Of a stretch of 64,000 bases of DNA, positions 49,794 through 60,125 are shown piece by piece. The DNA is from Bacteroidota bacterium. GTDB taxonomy: Bacteria > Bacteroidota > Ignavibacteria > UBA10030 > UBA6906. Every line of letters begins with the position of its first letter. Positions within the stretch are counted from its first letter, which is position 1. Below the pieces are notes generated by a model. The model searched no databases. It was not told the DNA's origin and was given only the letters and a program-made list of their open reading frames with translations. The stretch lies in contig JAHBUR010000012.1 of the NCBI GenBank assembly GCA_019637975.1, forward strand, positions 62,001-126,000, written 5' to 3'. Position numbers and translations under genes: made by a program.

Positions 49794-52517
49794 ATGGCAT
49801 GCAAGCTGTTTTCTTTCCGACATGTTCTTCTCTTCTCAGTTCTTTCATTCTCTGTAGTACCCCGAGCCCTTGGCCAGGAGCAGACAAACAGTCCGCCCGC
49901 TGAAACGAGTGCGGACACTTCCCTTTCCGTTTTTCCGGGAACCGTTCACTCCTACACATCAAAACAGTTGATGCGCTATCCGTTTCGAGGGTTGCAGAAC
50001 TATCTCTCCCTTGCGCCGGGAGTCGTGTTGCAGGACGGGTCGTTGCATGTGAGGGGCAATCGAAGAAACGATCTCGGCTACTCACTCAACGGCACATCTA
50101 TAACAAACCGCTTCACGGGACTCGAAGGCGTGCAGGTGATTCCCGAAGCGATGGCGCGCATTGATCTGTATTCGGGAGGCGGATTGATGTCCGACGGATT
50201 TTCCGGTGCGGGCATTCTTCACACAACGATGAAAACGGGAGGAGATGAGTTCCGCGTTGCGGCGAAATATCTGACGGATGATTTTGCCAAGCCGGGCAAG
50301 GAGTTTCTCGGAACGTCGTCGTACGGATTTCGAACCGGAGTATTGACTGCCGAAGGGCCGGTTCCGGGCATTGATGATCTTCGCTTCTTTGTCGCAGGCG
50401 AACATCATTACATGCGCAATCGCAGGCCGATGTGGCTGACGCCGTTTTCGTTTCAATTGGAGAACGACATATTTTCCGCCAACCCGGGCATAGCATTACC
50501 TTACCCGGTAGCCTTTTCCTCCAATTATGTTCCGAACAGTTGGACGGAAAGCAATACCGTACAGGGAACACTGACATACGAATGGGAGCCGCTGACGTTC
50601 CACTTTACCGGCAGTTATCAAAAGCGGGCACAAACCCAAGGCGGTGAATGGCCTGCGGCGCTTACCCGCTTCTTCAACCAGAAGCGAACGCCCACGCTCG
50701 AAAATGAAACGTCGTTCTTCCGGCTGCACGCCACACACAAAGTCTTCGATAATTTCTCATACGAGTTGACTGCCGCTCACCAACGGTACTCGAGCGAAAC
50801 ACTCGATCCCGACTTCGGCTCGGATTGGCAATCGTACCAGGACAGCTCGAAGAATGCGCAGAAAGGGTACACGGGATTCTTGACATACTGGCGCGGACCG
50901 CTCCAGTATTCGGTAATCGACTTCTTCCGTCTCAACCACCCTAATGCACCAAATAACACCTTCACGAAAAGCAGTCAGCAGGCGTGGACTTTCTCAGGCA
51001 AAGCCACCTACTCGCCTCTTGACAATCTTACTCTTCATTTCGGAGGAGAGGTTGAGGAATGGACGATACGTTTTTTTGACATTAGAGATATCCAGCAAAC
51101 CATGATCTATCTTTATGGAGAATATGGTCAACACCCGCGTGCATTTACATCAGATTTCGAAAAGAGGGTGCTTGTTGCCCAACGGGGAAGGATCAACCAC
51201 TACGGATTTGACGTTGACGGCAACAGCGTCGATGATGGCTTCGACTCACCGCGTAAGCCGGTGATTGCCTCCGGGTTTTTCCAGGGGACTCTGCGCTATG
51301 AGGATTTGATTATCGATCTGGGTCTTCGGGTGGAATCCTACAACATCAAGCAGAAGACGTTTGAGGATTTCACCTGGGAGGTTTTTGATAACCGGTTTGA
51401 AGTTCTCGATGAAACAAAACTCACAGACATGCCGAGCTCGACAGTTATTCTCCCCCGGCTCGGGCTCTCGTATCCTGTTTCAGCTTCAACGGTTTTGTTC
51501 GGATCATACGGTGAAACTGCACAGTTGCCGCCGCTCAATCTGATTTATGCCGGTAACACATACTTGAGCCGCACACTTTCCTTGACCTCACGCGGACAGG
51601 CATTTCTCCCTCCCTACACAACATCGCTCAAGCCCGAACGGACGGCGCATATTGAAGCAGGGTTGAGGCAACGTTTGCCGTACGGCATTCTGCTGAACGC
51701 AACAGTTTTTCTCAAATCTATTCGCGATCAGCTTGCCTACGCACGTTCATGGACGGACGACACGGGGGGATTTACAACTTGGAAGAACAGAGATGAAGCC
51801 TCGGTAAAGGGACTTGAGTTTGCTCTAACCCTCACCCGAAAGAGCGGCTTTTCGGCACAGCTTTTCTACACACTTTCTTCTGCAACAGGAACAGGCTCCG
51901 ACCCGCGCTCACGGGCAGGCAGAGTGGAACAGCGCATCGCCGAGGATTTCCTCTTCTCGCCGCTCGATTTCAATCAAACACACAAGGCAACCCTGTTTCT
52001 CGACTACGTCGTGCCGCAAGAAACGCATCCGGTTCTCGATGGACTGGGGTTGCATTGTATTCTTCACTACAGCAGCGGGCACAACTACACAAAACTACGT
52101 GATAACCTGTCCGGCTCATGGACACCATGGAATCTCGGTGTTTTAGACTTCGTTGACCCTCGCGGTGCTTCTCCCGCGGAACCTCTCAACAATTCGAACA
52201 CCCCGCCAGTATTCAATGTTGATGCACGGTTGAGCAAGCATTTCCGGGCAGGGGGACTCGATATAACCGTATTCGTCAATGTACTCAACCTGTTCAACAA
52301 CCAGCACGTTCTGAATGTGTATTCTCTAACAGGAAGCCCGCAGGATGATGGCGTGCTGACAAGTTTGCGTACACAAGGCTTTACGAGTACACCGAACTAC
52401 GAAGCCTTCTACCGTGCGATCAATCTGCAAAACCGCTGGGCGTACATGGGCGCAACGGGAAACGACTTGTACGGCACGCCGCGGCAAATACGTGTGGGGC
52501 TGAATGTAAGTTATTGA
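49794..52517 (+). CDS. TonB-dependent receptor
   Basis: The signal peptide ends near VVPRALGQ and is followed by a plug domain with HSYTSKQLMRYPFRGLQNYLSLAPGVV, then VRGNRRNDLGYSLNGTSI and EAMARIDLYSGG, and a large beta barrel with the terminal aromatic residue (VGLNVSY). TonB-dependent receptors import iron chelates, oligosaccharides or other large nutrients. The two following genes encode large sorting-domain proteins, so the locus may be a binding/uptake set like SusCD but with a different partner family. The ATG at 49794 follows GGAGG; the ORF has many upstream in-frame codons that are not used. Confidence 0.85.
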   Translation: MACKLFSFRHVLLFSVLSFSVVPRALGQEQTNSPPAETSADTSLSVFPGTVHSYTSKQLMRYPFRGLQNYLSLAPGVVLQDGSLHVRGNRRNDLGYSLNGTSITNRFTGLEGVQVIPEAMARIDLYSGGGLMSDGFSGAGILHTTMKTGGDEFRVAAKYLTDDFAKPGKEFLGTSSYGFRTGVLTAEGPVPGIDDLRFFVAGEHHYMRNRRPMWLTPFSFQLENDIFSANPGIALPYPVAFSSNYVPNSWTESNTVQGTLTYEWEPLTFHFTGSYQKRAQTQGGEWPAALTRFFNQKRTPTLENETSFFRLHATHKVFDNFSYELTAAHQRYSSETLDPDFGSDWQSYQDSSKNAQKGYTGFLTYWRGPLQYSVIDFFRLNHPNAPNNTFTKSSQQAWTFSGKATYSPLDNLTLHFGGEVEEWTIRFFDIRDIQQTMIYLYGEYGQHPRAFTSDFEKRVLVAQRGRINHYGFDVDGNSVDDGFDSPRKPVIASGFFQGTLRYEDLIIDLGLRVESYNIKQKTFEDFTWEVFDNRFEVLDETKLTDMPSSTVILPRLGLSYPVSASTVLFGSYGETAQLPPLNLIYAGNTYLSRTLSLTSRGQAFLPPYTTSLKPERTAHIEAGLRQRLPYGILLNATVFLKSIRDQLAYARSWTDDTGGFTTWKNRDEASVKGLEFALTLTRKSGFSAQLFYTLSSATGTGSDPRSRAGRVEQRIAEDFLFSPLDFNQTHKATLFLDYVVPQETHPVLDGLGLHCILHYSSGHNYTKLRDNLSGSWTPWNLGVLDFVDPRGASPAEPLNNSNTPPVFNVDARLSKHFRAGGLDITVFVNVLNLFNNQHVLNVYSLTGSPQDDGVLTSLRTQGFTSTPNYEAFYRAINLQNRWAYMGATGNDLYGTPRQIRVGLNVSY

Positions 52518-52522
52518 GTAAT

Positions 52523-52667
52523 GCCACAGAGGCACAGAGATGTATGAAGTATGCACGGGCGTCACGGACCACTCCGTGACGCAAACAATGCCATGTAGAC
52601 CTGATTCCTGTCACGGTATGGACCGCGACACTCCGGAAAATTCTCCGTGTCTCTGCGTCTCCGTGGC
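52523..52667. repeat. structured repeat element, copy R1
   Basis: A 145-base element running from GCCACAGAGGCACAGAGA to CTCTGCGTCTCCGTGGC, with imperfect terminal inverted repeats and an internal hairpin GCGTCACGGA-CCAC-TCCGTGACGC (52559-52582). It ends 21 bases upstream of the first paralogue of the sorting-domain protein. R2 and R3 are related copies. Confidence 0.78.
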
Positions 52668-52688
52668 CAACAAAAGGAGAAGATACCT

Positions 52689-55600
52689 ATGAAGAGATTG
52701 CTACTACTACCCGCTTTGACATATTCCCTGTTCTTCTCAACTCTTGCCCAACATCCGGGCAAAGAGTTACCGCAGGGAATGGTCTCGCCGCAGCAAACCG
52801 CGGCCGGCCCGAACTATCAAATCCTCAACATCAACAACATCACGACGTGGATGCGGCGTGATGGCCAATCCAACCATTCATGACCGGCTGGGATGGAGCA
52901 ATCTATCCCAACGGAACGGCTCCGGTCGTATATCAGGACGGACTGCTCTGGGCCGCCAAAGTATTTCTTGATGCGGGGTATACCGTTCCCCCTGACAGCC
53001 AGCTTATCAGAGTCGGAGGGCAAACCTACAACGTCGGCACGCAGGCTGGATGGGTGACGGGACTTGGGGCTAACGCTGTTCCGGTTAGCCCCACCGACCC
53101 GGCGGTACGCATCTACCGGATTCGACGCGACTACCGACAAATGTTCTACCAGGAAGATCTACGCGACGCTGCCGAATTCTATGAGATACCATTTGAAAAC
53201 GTAACCTACACAAATCACATCGCCCCTTTGAAGGCACAATATGAGGAAGACTGGAACACGTGGCCCGTTGACCGCGGTGCGCCCTACATCGAGCGAAACG
53301 GAATTCCCGGATTTCAAAGGCCGCCTTCAGGGCTGTACCCCGAAGACCTGATTGCAGGTAACTATGACGAACCCGGCATCGCCGGCGGACCCGGCTCGCA
53401 GCCTGCCGATCAGGTAATCTGGACTGTGTTCAACGATCTCAACCCGGCATGGACGCTGGGATTGTACGGATCGTTGCCGCTGGGACTCGAGGTACAGACA
53501 ACATTGTGGGGATACAAACGAACCGACGGCTTGGGGCACACCTACTTCAAGCGGTACCGACTCATCAACAAGGGCGGCGTTGATATCGGCGGCGGAGCGA
53601 AAGGTTCGTTCTGGATTGACAGCCTCTTCCTTGGAGTATTCACTGATACCGATCTCGGCTCCTTTAGTGATGATCTCCTCGGTTGCGTGCCTGAGCTCAA
53701 CCTCGGCTATACATACAACTCACGGTCTATTGATCAACTCTTCCAACCATTCAACATCCCGGCGCCTGCATTGGGTTATGCCATTGTCCAAGGTCCGATC
53801 GTACAAGGGAGCGCCTCCGACTCTGCCATTTTTGACTTCCGGTGGATTCGGGGGAAGATGAATCTCGGACTGACCTCTTATTCACCAAAATTCACTGGGA
53901 CGGGCTTTAGCGATCCACCATTTACTCGCGACGGGGCACTGCGTTGGTGGCGATGGATACAGGGATATCTTCCAGATCCGTCTACTACTCCTTTGAGACT
54001 TTACCCATTCCCGCCGGGCATGCCGCAGACGAAGTTTCCCTTTTCCGGCGACCCGATCACGCGAACAGGCTTCATCGACGGGTTAATGACAGTCTACTCC
54101 GGCTATCCCGGTGACCGCCGCTTCACCATCAGTACGGGGCCGATACGTCTCGCCCCCGCCGACACACAGGAAGTCATCTACGCAATCGTCGGCGGCCTGG
54201 GCGCCGACCATCTCACCAGCATCAGCGCAATGAAGTACCATCTGCGCTCGGCACGAGCTGCGGCAAGTCAATTGTTTGCAGTCTCAGTGCCACCGCCGCA
54301 ACCGACCGTGAAGGCAATTGAGTTGGATCAGGAGATTGTGTTAGACTGGGGTTCTGATTTGCAGAAGGTAAAGAACGTGGAAGAGTTTGTGGGAAGAGGC
54401 GGGTACTTGTTCGAGGGATACAACATCTATCAACTTCCTGCGGCCAATTCTACGCTTGCGGATGCCGTCCGGATTGCGACGTTCGATGTAGTGAATGGCG
54501 TCGCCAACATCATTGATGAAGTATTCGATTACAACTCCGGCCTCGTTGTTCCCACAATCGTTCAGCACGGCACCGACTCCGGCGTGCAGCGGTATCTTAG
54601 CATCAAGAAGAATTTCGTGCATGAACCCTACAACCGTCCCCCGTTGCGAAACGGAACGGCGTACTATTTTGCCGTCACGGCGTACAACTACTCAAACAGG
54701 CCCGACGCAGCGCCGAAGTCGCTCGAATCTTCCCCAACTATTCTGACGGCAAAGCCGCGAAAGCCCTTCGGCACGGCGCTGCATACGCAGCACGGCGATA
54801 CACTCAACGCGACGCATTCCGGCGGCAACAGCGACGGGAAAGTCATCCCGATAATCGTGAACCCGCTTGCAGGTACCGGACACACGTATGAGGTACGATT
54901 TGATGCTGTGGGAAATGCCGTTACGTGGAAACTCCGCAACGCAACAAAGGACACCATCCTGTTCAGCGGCAAGACGAATCAAAGCGGTGACAGGAACTAC
55001 GACATTGTTGACGGAGGCATCTATCTCCAAGTCATCGGCCCGCCGCCGGGGATGAGGGATTGGGCGGTACCATCGGGAGAACGGCGTTTTACTTTTGCCT
55101 ACTCGAACATGGGGTTTGAAGGATTCAACGGCACCATCGGGTGGAACGAACCGGGCTACTATTTCGGCTCCCTGCCCGATAGAACAGTACAAGCACATCA
55201 ACTTACCAACGTGCTGATCAAACTTGCTGCGGCAGGTTCCGGAACTGCGGGAAACGGGCTCGACATGTACGGTGGCTGGAATGAGAACAACCCCGGCCCC
55301 GACACGAATTTCTCTTATGGGTACCGATACCTGCGGGGGGCTACATCCCCACCTGCGCGTCCTGAGTTCGCCCCCTACATCGTGAATCCCACGGCCGGAT
55401 ATGCTTACCAGGATTACAAGCGCGGTGTCCCTCTCTCTGCGTGGAACATTGATGCAAATCCTCCTGTGCGACTCGCCGTTGGATTCCTGGAAAGCAATAT
55501 CCTGCAAGGTCTTGTCGACGGCAAATGGTGGCCCCCCCTTAACAGTCAGAATGGAGCAAGCGGCACAACTCCGCGGGAATGGCTATTCATCCTGAACGCG

Positions 55601-56137
55601 CCGTACACAGGCTCAACACCCGATCCGGCATTCCAGATAGACATTCTCGGCAATAGATACCCCGTCATGTGGTGGCTCGCGATCACACGCCGGACCGAGG
55701 CGAGTTTCGCCTCGGGAGATCAATTCCTCATCTACGCCAATCATGCAAACGGCCCGGATGACGTGTTTGAGTACACAGTCCCCGCACCGCAATCGAGCCC
55801 CGAAATCAAGAAAGCAAGCGCTGAACATGTCGGCGTGTTTCCCAATCCGTACTATGCGGGACAAGCGGACGGGGCCGCCACAACCGGAAGGTTCGTCACG
55901 TTCAACAACCTGCCGCCGAAAGCAACCATCCGCGTTTTCAATCTGGCGGGACATGCGGTGCGGACATTACGAAAAGACAACGAGTCACAATTTCTTGAGT
56001 GGGATTTGACGAACGAACACTCATACATTGTCGGCAGCGGCATGTATATTTGTTACGTTGAGATGCCGGAAATCGGCACAACGAAAATCCTGAAGCTTGC
56101 GGTGATACAGGGAAGTCAACTTCCCGCCGTACGGTAA
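52689..56137 (+). pseudogene. frameshifted sorting-domain protein (first paralogue)
   Basis: Full-length relative of the following gene, but the reading frame is broken at 52880: the first part (64 codons, signal peptide and QTAAGPNYQ) ends RRDGQSNHS and a stop, while the remaining 1,085 codons are intact in the next frame and begin TGWDGAIYP. In the intact paralogue the same junction reads NHSPTGDDG, so a single base is missing around 52879. Stop and a downstream ATG overlap as ATGA, so re-initiation is possible, but the product would lack the export signal. The C-terminal ~90 residues keep a sorting-like domain (VFPNPYYAGQ, VRTLRKDNESQFLEWDL, MYICYVEMPEIG). This is either a recent pseudogene or a sequence error. 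Confidence 0.75.
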
Positions 56138-56193
56138 CTCCCGAAAGGAGATGTGAGACCGCAACACTATGGAAACGTGAGCTACAGAAGACA

Positions 56194-56325
56194 GCCACAG
56201 AGGCACAGAGACACAGAGATGTATGAAGTATGCACGGGCGTCACGGACCACTCCGTGACGCAAACAATGCCAACAAGCATGGTTTCGTGTTGCGGTATGG
56301 ACCGTGACATCCCGGGAAAAAGATA
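56194..56325. repeat. structured repeat element, copy R2 (partial)
   Basis: The left half matches R1 and R3, including the GCGTCACGGA hairpin, but the right half diverges after the shared AACAATGCCA and lacks the CTCCGTGGC end. It is directly followed by R3. Confidence 0.75.
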
Positions 56326-56478
56326 GCCACAGAGGCACAGAGACACAGAGATGTATGAAGTATGCACGGGCGTCACGGACGACTCCGTGACGCAAACAAT
56401 GCCATGTAGAACTGATTCCTGTCACGATATGGATCGCGACACTCCGGAAAATACTCTGCGTCTCTGTGTCTCCGTGGC
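56326..56478. repeat. structured repeat element, copy R3
   Basis: A 153-base copy almost identical to R1, including both terminal inverted repeats and the internal hairpin (loop CGAC instead of CCAC). It ends 21 bases upstream of the second paralogue, the same relative place as R1 upstream of the first. Confidence 0.78.
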
Positions 56479-56499
56479 CAACAAAAGGAGAAGATGCCT

Positions 56500-59400
56500 A
56501 TGAAGAGATTGCTACTACTACCCGCGTTGACATATTCCCTGTTCTTCTCAACTCTTGCTCAACATCCGGGCAAGGAGTTGCCACAGGGGATTGTTTCGCC
56601 GCAGCAAACCGCGGCAGGCCCGAGCTACCAACTTCTCAACATCAACAACATTACGACATGGGCAAGGAGAGACGGTCAATCCAATCACTCGCCCACCGGC
56701 GATGATGGATGCTATTTCCCCCGCGGCACACGCTGGGTAATTTACCAGGACGGAATTCTGTGGGGAGGAATCCCCTACTACGACTCGGCGTACACAAGCT
56801 GGCCTACGCAACGGATTCGGGTCGGAGGATCGAGCTACAACATTGGCACACAGGCGGGAAGAGTCATCGGCTTCGGCTCCACCGCCCTGCCGTCTAACCC
56901 GCAAGACCCTGCCGTGCGAGTGTACCGCATCAGGCGTGATTATGCCCGCATGACACAGGCCGAATTGCTGCGCGATGCATCGGAGTCTTTTGAGATATTG
57001 TTGGCAGATGTCACTCCTTCTCATATCGAGCAGATCCGTGGGGCATACGAAACGGATTGGCGCGAGTGGCCCGTGGAGTTCGGCGCGCCATACATCGAGC
57101 GGAACGGCGTTCCCGGCTATCAACCTCCCCCGCCCTTCTCTGCCACGTTTACCGTGCTTGACCTGATCAACGGAAACTACGACGAGCCGGGATTTGCCGG
57201 AATTGATAACCGCATTCCCGCTGACCAGGTGTTGTGGACTGTGTGCAATGACTTGAATCGAAATCTGACATTGAGTGTTTACGGGTCTGAACCACTCGGC
57301 CTCGAGAATCAAATCCTCGTCTGGGGCTACAAGCGAACAGACGGATTGCGAAATGCCTACTTCAAGAGAATCCGCCTCATCAACAAAGGAGGAGTGGATG
57401 TTGGTGGAGGACAGAAGGGAGTGTACTGGTTAGACAGCGTGTTCGTCTCACAATGGTCGGATATTGACATCGGTTCATTCGGAGATGATCTTGTCGGATG
57501 CGACACGCTCTTGCAGCTCGGATTCGGTTACAACGGCAATCCGATTGACTTGGAGTTTCGCAAATTCAATCTCCCCCCTCCTTCAGTCGGGTATGTTCTG
57601 CTGCAAGGCCCGATTGTTCCGGGCGGTGCGACCGACACTGCCACATTCAACTTCACGCGAAGGCCCTTCGCAAGAAATCTTCCGATGACTTCGTTTGCCT
57701 GGTACGGCGCAGGCAGCAGCATAAGTGATCCCCCATTCAGCTACGAAGGAGCGTTGCGGATGTGGAAGGTCTTCAACGGCTACATTCCCAATGCATCAAC
57801 CGCCGCTTGGCAACTCTACCCTCATCCTCCGGGAATAACGCCCGGCAAGTTCTCTCTCTCGGGAGATCCTGTCCGCCAAACGGGATTTCTTGATGGATTG
57901 GGTGTTGCCTATTCGTTCCCGCCGGGTCCGCGTAGCATCCATGTCAATGCCGGGCCGTTCAGGATGGCGCCGGGGGATACGCAGGAGGTGTTCGTTGCAA
58001 CTGTTGCGGGGATTGGTGCTGACAGGCTTTCAAGCGTCGGGGTGATGAAGAGTAACGCCCGATACGCACGAGAAGCGGCACGCAGAATGTTCGCTACGCC
58101 GAAACCTCCTGCCGAACCGATCGTCAAGGTCTCGGAATTGGACGGGGAGATTGTTCTTGATTGGGGCTCGCAGCTCGAAAAAGTGGAAGAAACGGAAAGC
58201 CCGACAGCCGTGCCGGGGTATGAGTTTGAAGGATACAACGTCTATCAACTCCCCTCCGATTCTGCTACGCTTGCGGATGGTGTGAAGATTGCCGTGTTTG
58301 ACCGCATCAACGGCATCCGGCACATTTACGACGAGATGCCCGACCCGCAAACCGGCCTGCCGATACAAATCCTTGTGCAGCACGGGTTCGACACAGGCGT
58401 CCGGCGAAGCATTCGTATCGCCACCGATTCCCTGCACGGCGGCAGATTGCGGAACGGAACGAGGTACTACTTTTCTGTCACTGCCTACAACTACTCGCCT
58501 TCGACTGACGCTATTCCGAAATCACTCGAATCCCAACTCAACATACTAACCGTACAACCTCGCATTCCTTTCGGGGTTCAGCTCGGGGCAAAGTTCGGGG
58601 ATACGCTGCGTGTTACTCACACAAGCGGAAGAAGTGACGGACACGTGTTCCCCATCGTGATTGATCCGCTGACGGGCACGGGGCACGAGTATGAAGTTCG
58701 CTTTGACACAAGCGGCGAGTCAACAAGCTGGCGGTTGATCAACACAACAACCAATACCACTGTCATCGCGCAGCAGGCGAATCAGGGAAACTTGGAGGAG
58801 TTCAAGAATCTCGAAGGGGGCGTCTTGCTGCAGGTTATTGGTCCTCCCGGTGGCATGCGCGACTGGAGTGTTCCAAGTGGAGAGAGGCGAATAACCTTCG
58901 CCGACGCCAACATGGGATTCGAGGGATTTGAAGGTTCTATCGGCTGGAACGAACCGGCATTCTTCTTCGGGAACATCTCACGCCGGACGACAAGAGATTT
59001 TGAGATCAGAAATGTGTTGATCAGACTTGCCGCCGCAAACTCTTCCACAATACGAAATCCTGACGCAGGCGACAATCCTTACGGCGGTTGGAATGAGAAC
59101 AATCCGGGCTCCGACGAGAACTTCTCGTATGCTTACCGCTACCTTGCGGGGGCAGCGAACCCGGCGGCTCGCCCCGAGTTTGCGCCGTACGTCGTCAACC
59201 CGTCACCCGGCTTCGCCTATCAGGATTACAAGCGTGGCGTTCCTCTCTCGGCGTGGAACCTCGAAACCAATCCGCCAACTCGTCTCGCAATCGGACACCT
59301 TGAGAACAACATTGCATCAGGTTTGGTGGACGGCAAATGGTGGCCTCCCTCAAACGGCACCGGAATCAGAAACGACACATCAGCGAGGAGTCCGTTAGAG

Positions 59401-59958
59401 TGGCTGTTTGTTTTCAACATGCCATATACCGGAAGCACGCCTGATCCGTCTCTTCAACACGACATCCTGAACAATCCGACACCCGTCATGTGGTGGATTG
59501 TGGCAAACCGGCGGGCGAATACCAATTTCAGCGAGGGAGATGAATTCCTCATTTTAGCAAACCATCCGAATGCAGCGGATGATGTATTCAGGTACATGGT
59601 TCCTGCACCCGAATCTAATTTGGAAACCAAAAAAGCAAGCGCACAGCGAGTGGGGGTTTTTCCCAATCCCTACTACGCCGGTCAGACTGACGGCAGCGTG
59701 ATGCGGGGAAGGTTCGTCACGTTCAACAATCTGCCGCCGAAAGCGACCGTCCGCATTTTCAATCTTGCGGGACAAGCCGTGCGGACATTGAGGAAGGAAA
59801 ACGAATCACAGTTTCTTGAGTGGGATTTGAAGAACGAGAATTCCTGGCTCGTCGCAAGCGGAATGTATTTGTGCTATGTTGAGATGCCGGAAATTGGAGA
59901 GACGAAAGTGTTGAAGCTTGCGGTGATTCAGGGAGACTTCATTCCGAGCGTGAAGTAG
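56500..59958 (+). CDS. secreted protein with C-terminal sorting-like domain (second paralogue, intact)
   Basis: A 1,152-residue protein with signal peptide LLLLPALTYSLFFSTLA. The body is a large beta-rich region with repeated short motifs such as RNGTRYYFSVTAYNYSP and NGTPY-like stretches; a FnIII-like fold is suggested but not proven. The last ~90 residues (VGVFPNPYYAGQTDG, VRTLRKENESQFLEWDL, MYLCYVEMPEIGETK) form a sorting/adhesion domain of the type used for type IX secretion. The ATG at 56500 is chosen; an ATG at 56494 is also close to GGAG, but the paralogue lacks it. The gene lies downstream of the TonB receptor and a frameshifted paralogue and may work with the receptor in nutrient capture. 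Confidence 0.82.
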   Translation: MKRLLLLPALTYSLFFSTLAQHPGKELPQGIVSPQQTAAGPSYQLLNINNITTWARRDGQSNHSPTGDDGCYFPRGTRWVIYQDGILWGGIPYYDSAYTSWPTQRIRVGGSSYNIGTQAGRVIGFGSTALPSNPQDPAVRVYRIRRDYARMTQAELLRDASESFEILLADVTPSHIEQIRGAYETDWREWPVEFGAPYIERNGVPGYQPPPPFSATFTVLDLINGNYDEPGFAGIDNRIPADQVLWTVCNDLNRNLTLSVYGSEPLGLENQILVWGYKRTDGLRNAYFKRIRLINKGGVDVGGGQKGVYWLDSVFVSQWSDIDIGSFGDDLVGCDTLLQLGFGYNGNPIDLEFRKFNLPPPSVGYVLLQGPIVPGGATDTATFNFTRRPFARNLPMTSFAWYGAGSSISDPPFSYEGALRMWKVFNGYIPNASTAAWQLYPHPPGITPGKFSLSGDPVRQTGFLDGLGVAYSFPPGPRSIHVNAGPFRMAPGDTQEVFVATVAGIGADRLSSVGVMKSNARYAREAARRMFATPKPPAEPIVKVSELDGEIVLDWGSQLEKVEETESPTAVPGYEFEGYNVYQLPSDSATLADGVKIAVFDRINGIRHIYDEMPDPQTGLPIQILVQHGFDTGVRRSIRIATDSLHGGRLRNGTRYYFSVTAYNYSPSTDAIPKSLESQLNILTVQPRIPFGVQLGAKFGDTLRVTHTSGRSDGHVFPIVIDPLTGTGHEYEVRFDTSGESTSWRLINTTTNTTVIAQQANQGNLEEFKNLEGGVLLQVIGPPGGMRDWSVPSGERRITFADANMGFEGFEGSIGWNEPAFFFGNISRRTTRDFEIRNVLIRLAAANSSTIRNPDAGDNPYGGWNENNPGSDENFSYAYRYLAGAANPAARPEFAPYVVNPSPGFAYQDYKRGVPLSAWNLETNPPTRLAIGHLENNIASGLVDGKWWPPSNGTGIRNDTSARSPLEWLFVFNMPYTGSTPDPSLQHDILNNPTPVMWWIVANRRANTNFSEGDEFLILANHPNAADDVFRYMVPAPESNLETKKASAQRVGVFPNPYYAGQTDGSVMRGRFVTFNNLPPKATVRIFNLAGQAVRTLRKENESQFLEWDLKNENSWLVASGMYLCYVEMPEIGETKVLKLAVIQGDFIPSVK

Positions 59959-59979
59959 CAGCATATCGCCGCAGGTCTT

Positions 59980-60038
59980 GGACACGGCGGAACCTTGTCC
60001 CTACAATTCCGCGGTAGGGACACGCTTCCGGCGTGTCC
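59980..60038. repeat. inverted repeat (GGACACG...GTAGGGACACG family)
   Basis: The 25-base arm GGACACGGCGGAACCTTG (59980-60004) pairs with GTAGGGACACGCTTCCGGC (60014-60038) with about 21 matches, around a 9-base loop. Such hairpin repeats occur in many genomes between genes. It is not followed by a U-tract. Confidence 0.65.
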
Positions 60039-60072
60039 TCGTTGCTAAATCTGACGAGTCTCCTGAGAGAAC

Positions 60073-60110
60073 AAAAGGCCGGTGAGTTCGCCTCACCGAC
60101 CTTTTCGTTT
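60073..60110. terminator. bidirectional hairpin terminator
   Basis: Stem AAAGG-C-CGGTGAG / CTCACCG-A-CCTTT with a 5-base loop, then TTTTCGTTTT on the right and A-rich sequence on the left. It separates the convergent sorting-domain gene and the cyclic-diphosphoglycerate-synthase-like gene. Confidence 0.8.
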
Positions 60111-60125
60111 TAGTCAGGTCTTGTT

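Noticed and set aside
52559-52582. Possible CRISPR-like repeat
   Set aside because: The hairpin is internal to a dispersed element with only three irregular copies and no spacer pattern.
54692-55507. 271-codon reverse open frame inside the first sorting-domain paralogue
   Set aside because: Shadow of the intact reading frame that aligns throughout with the second paralogue.
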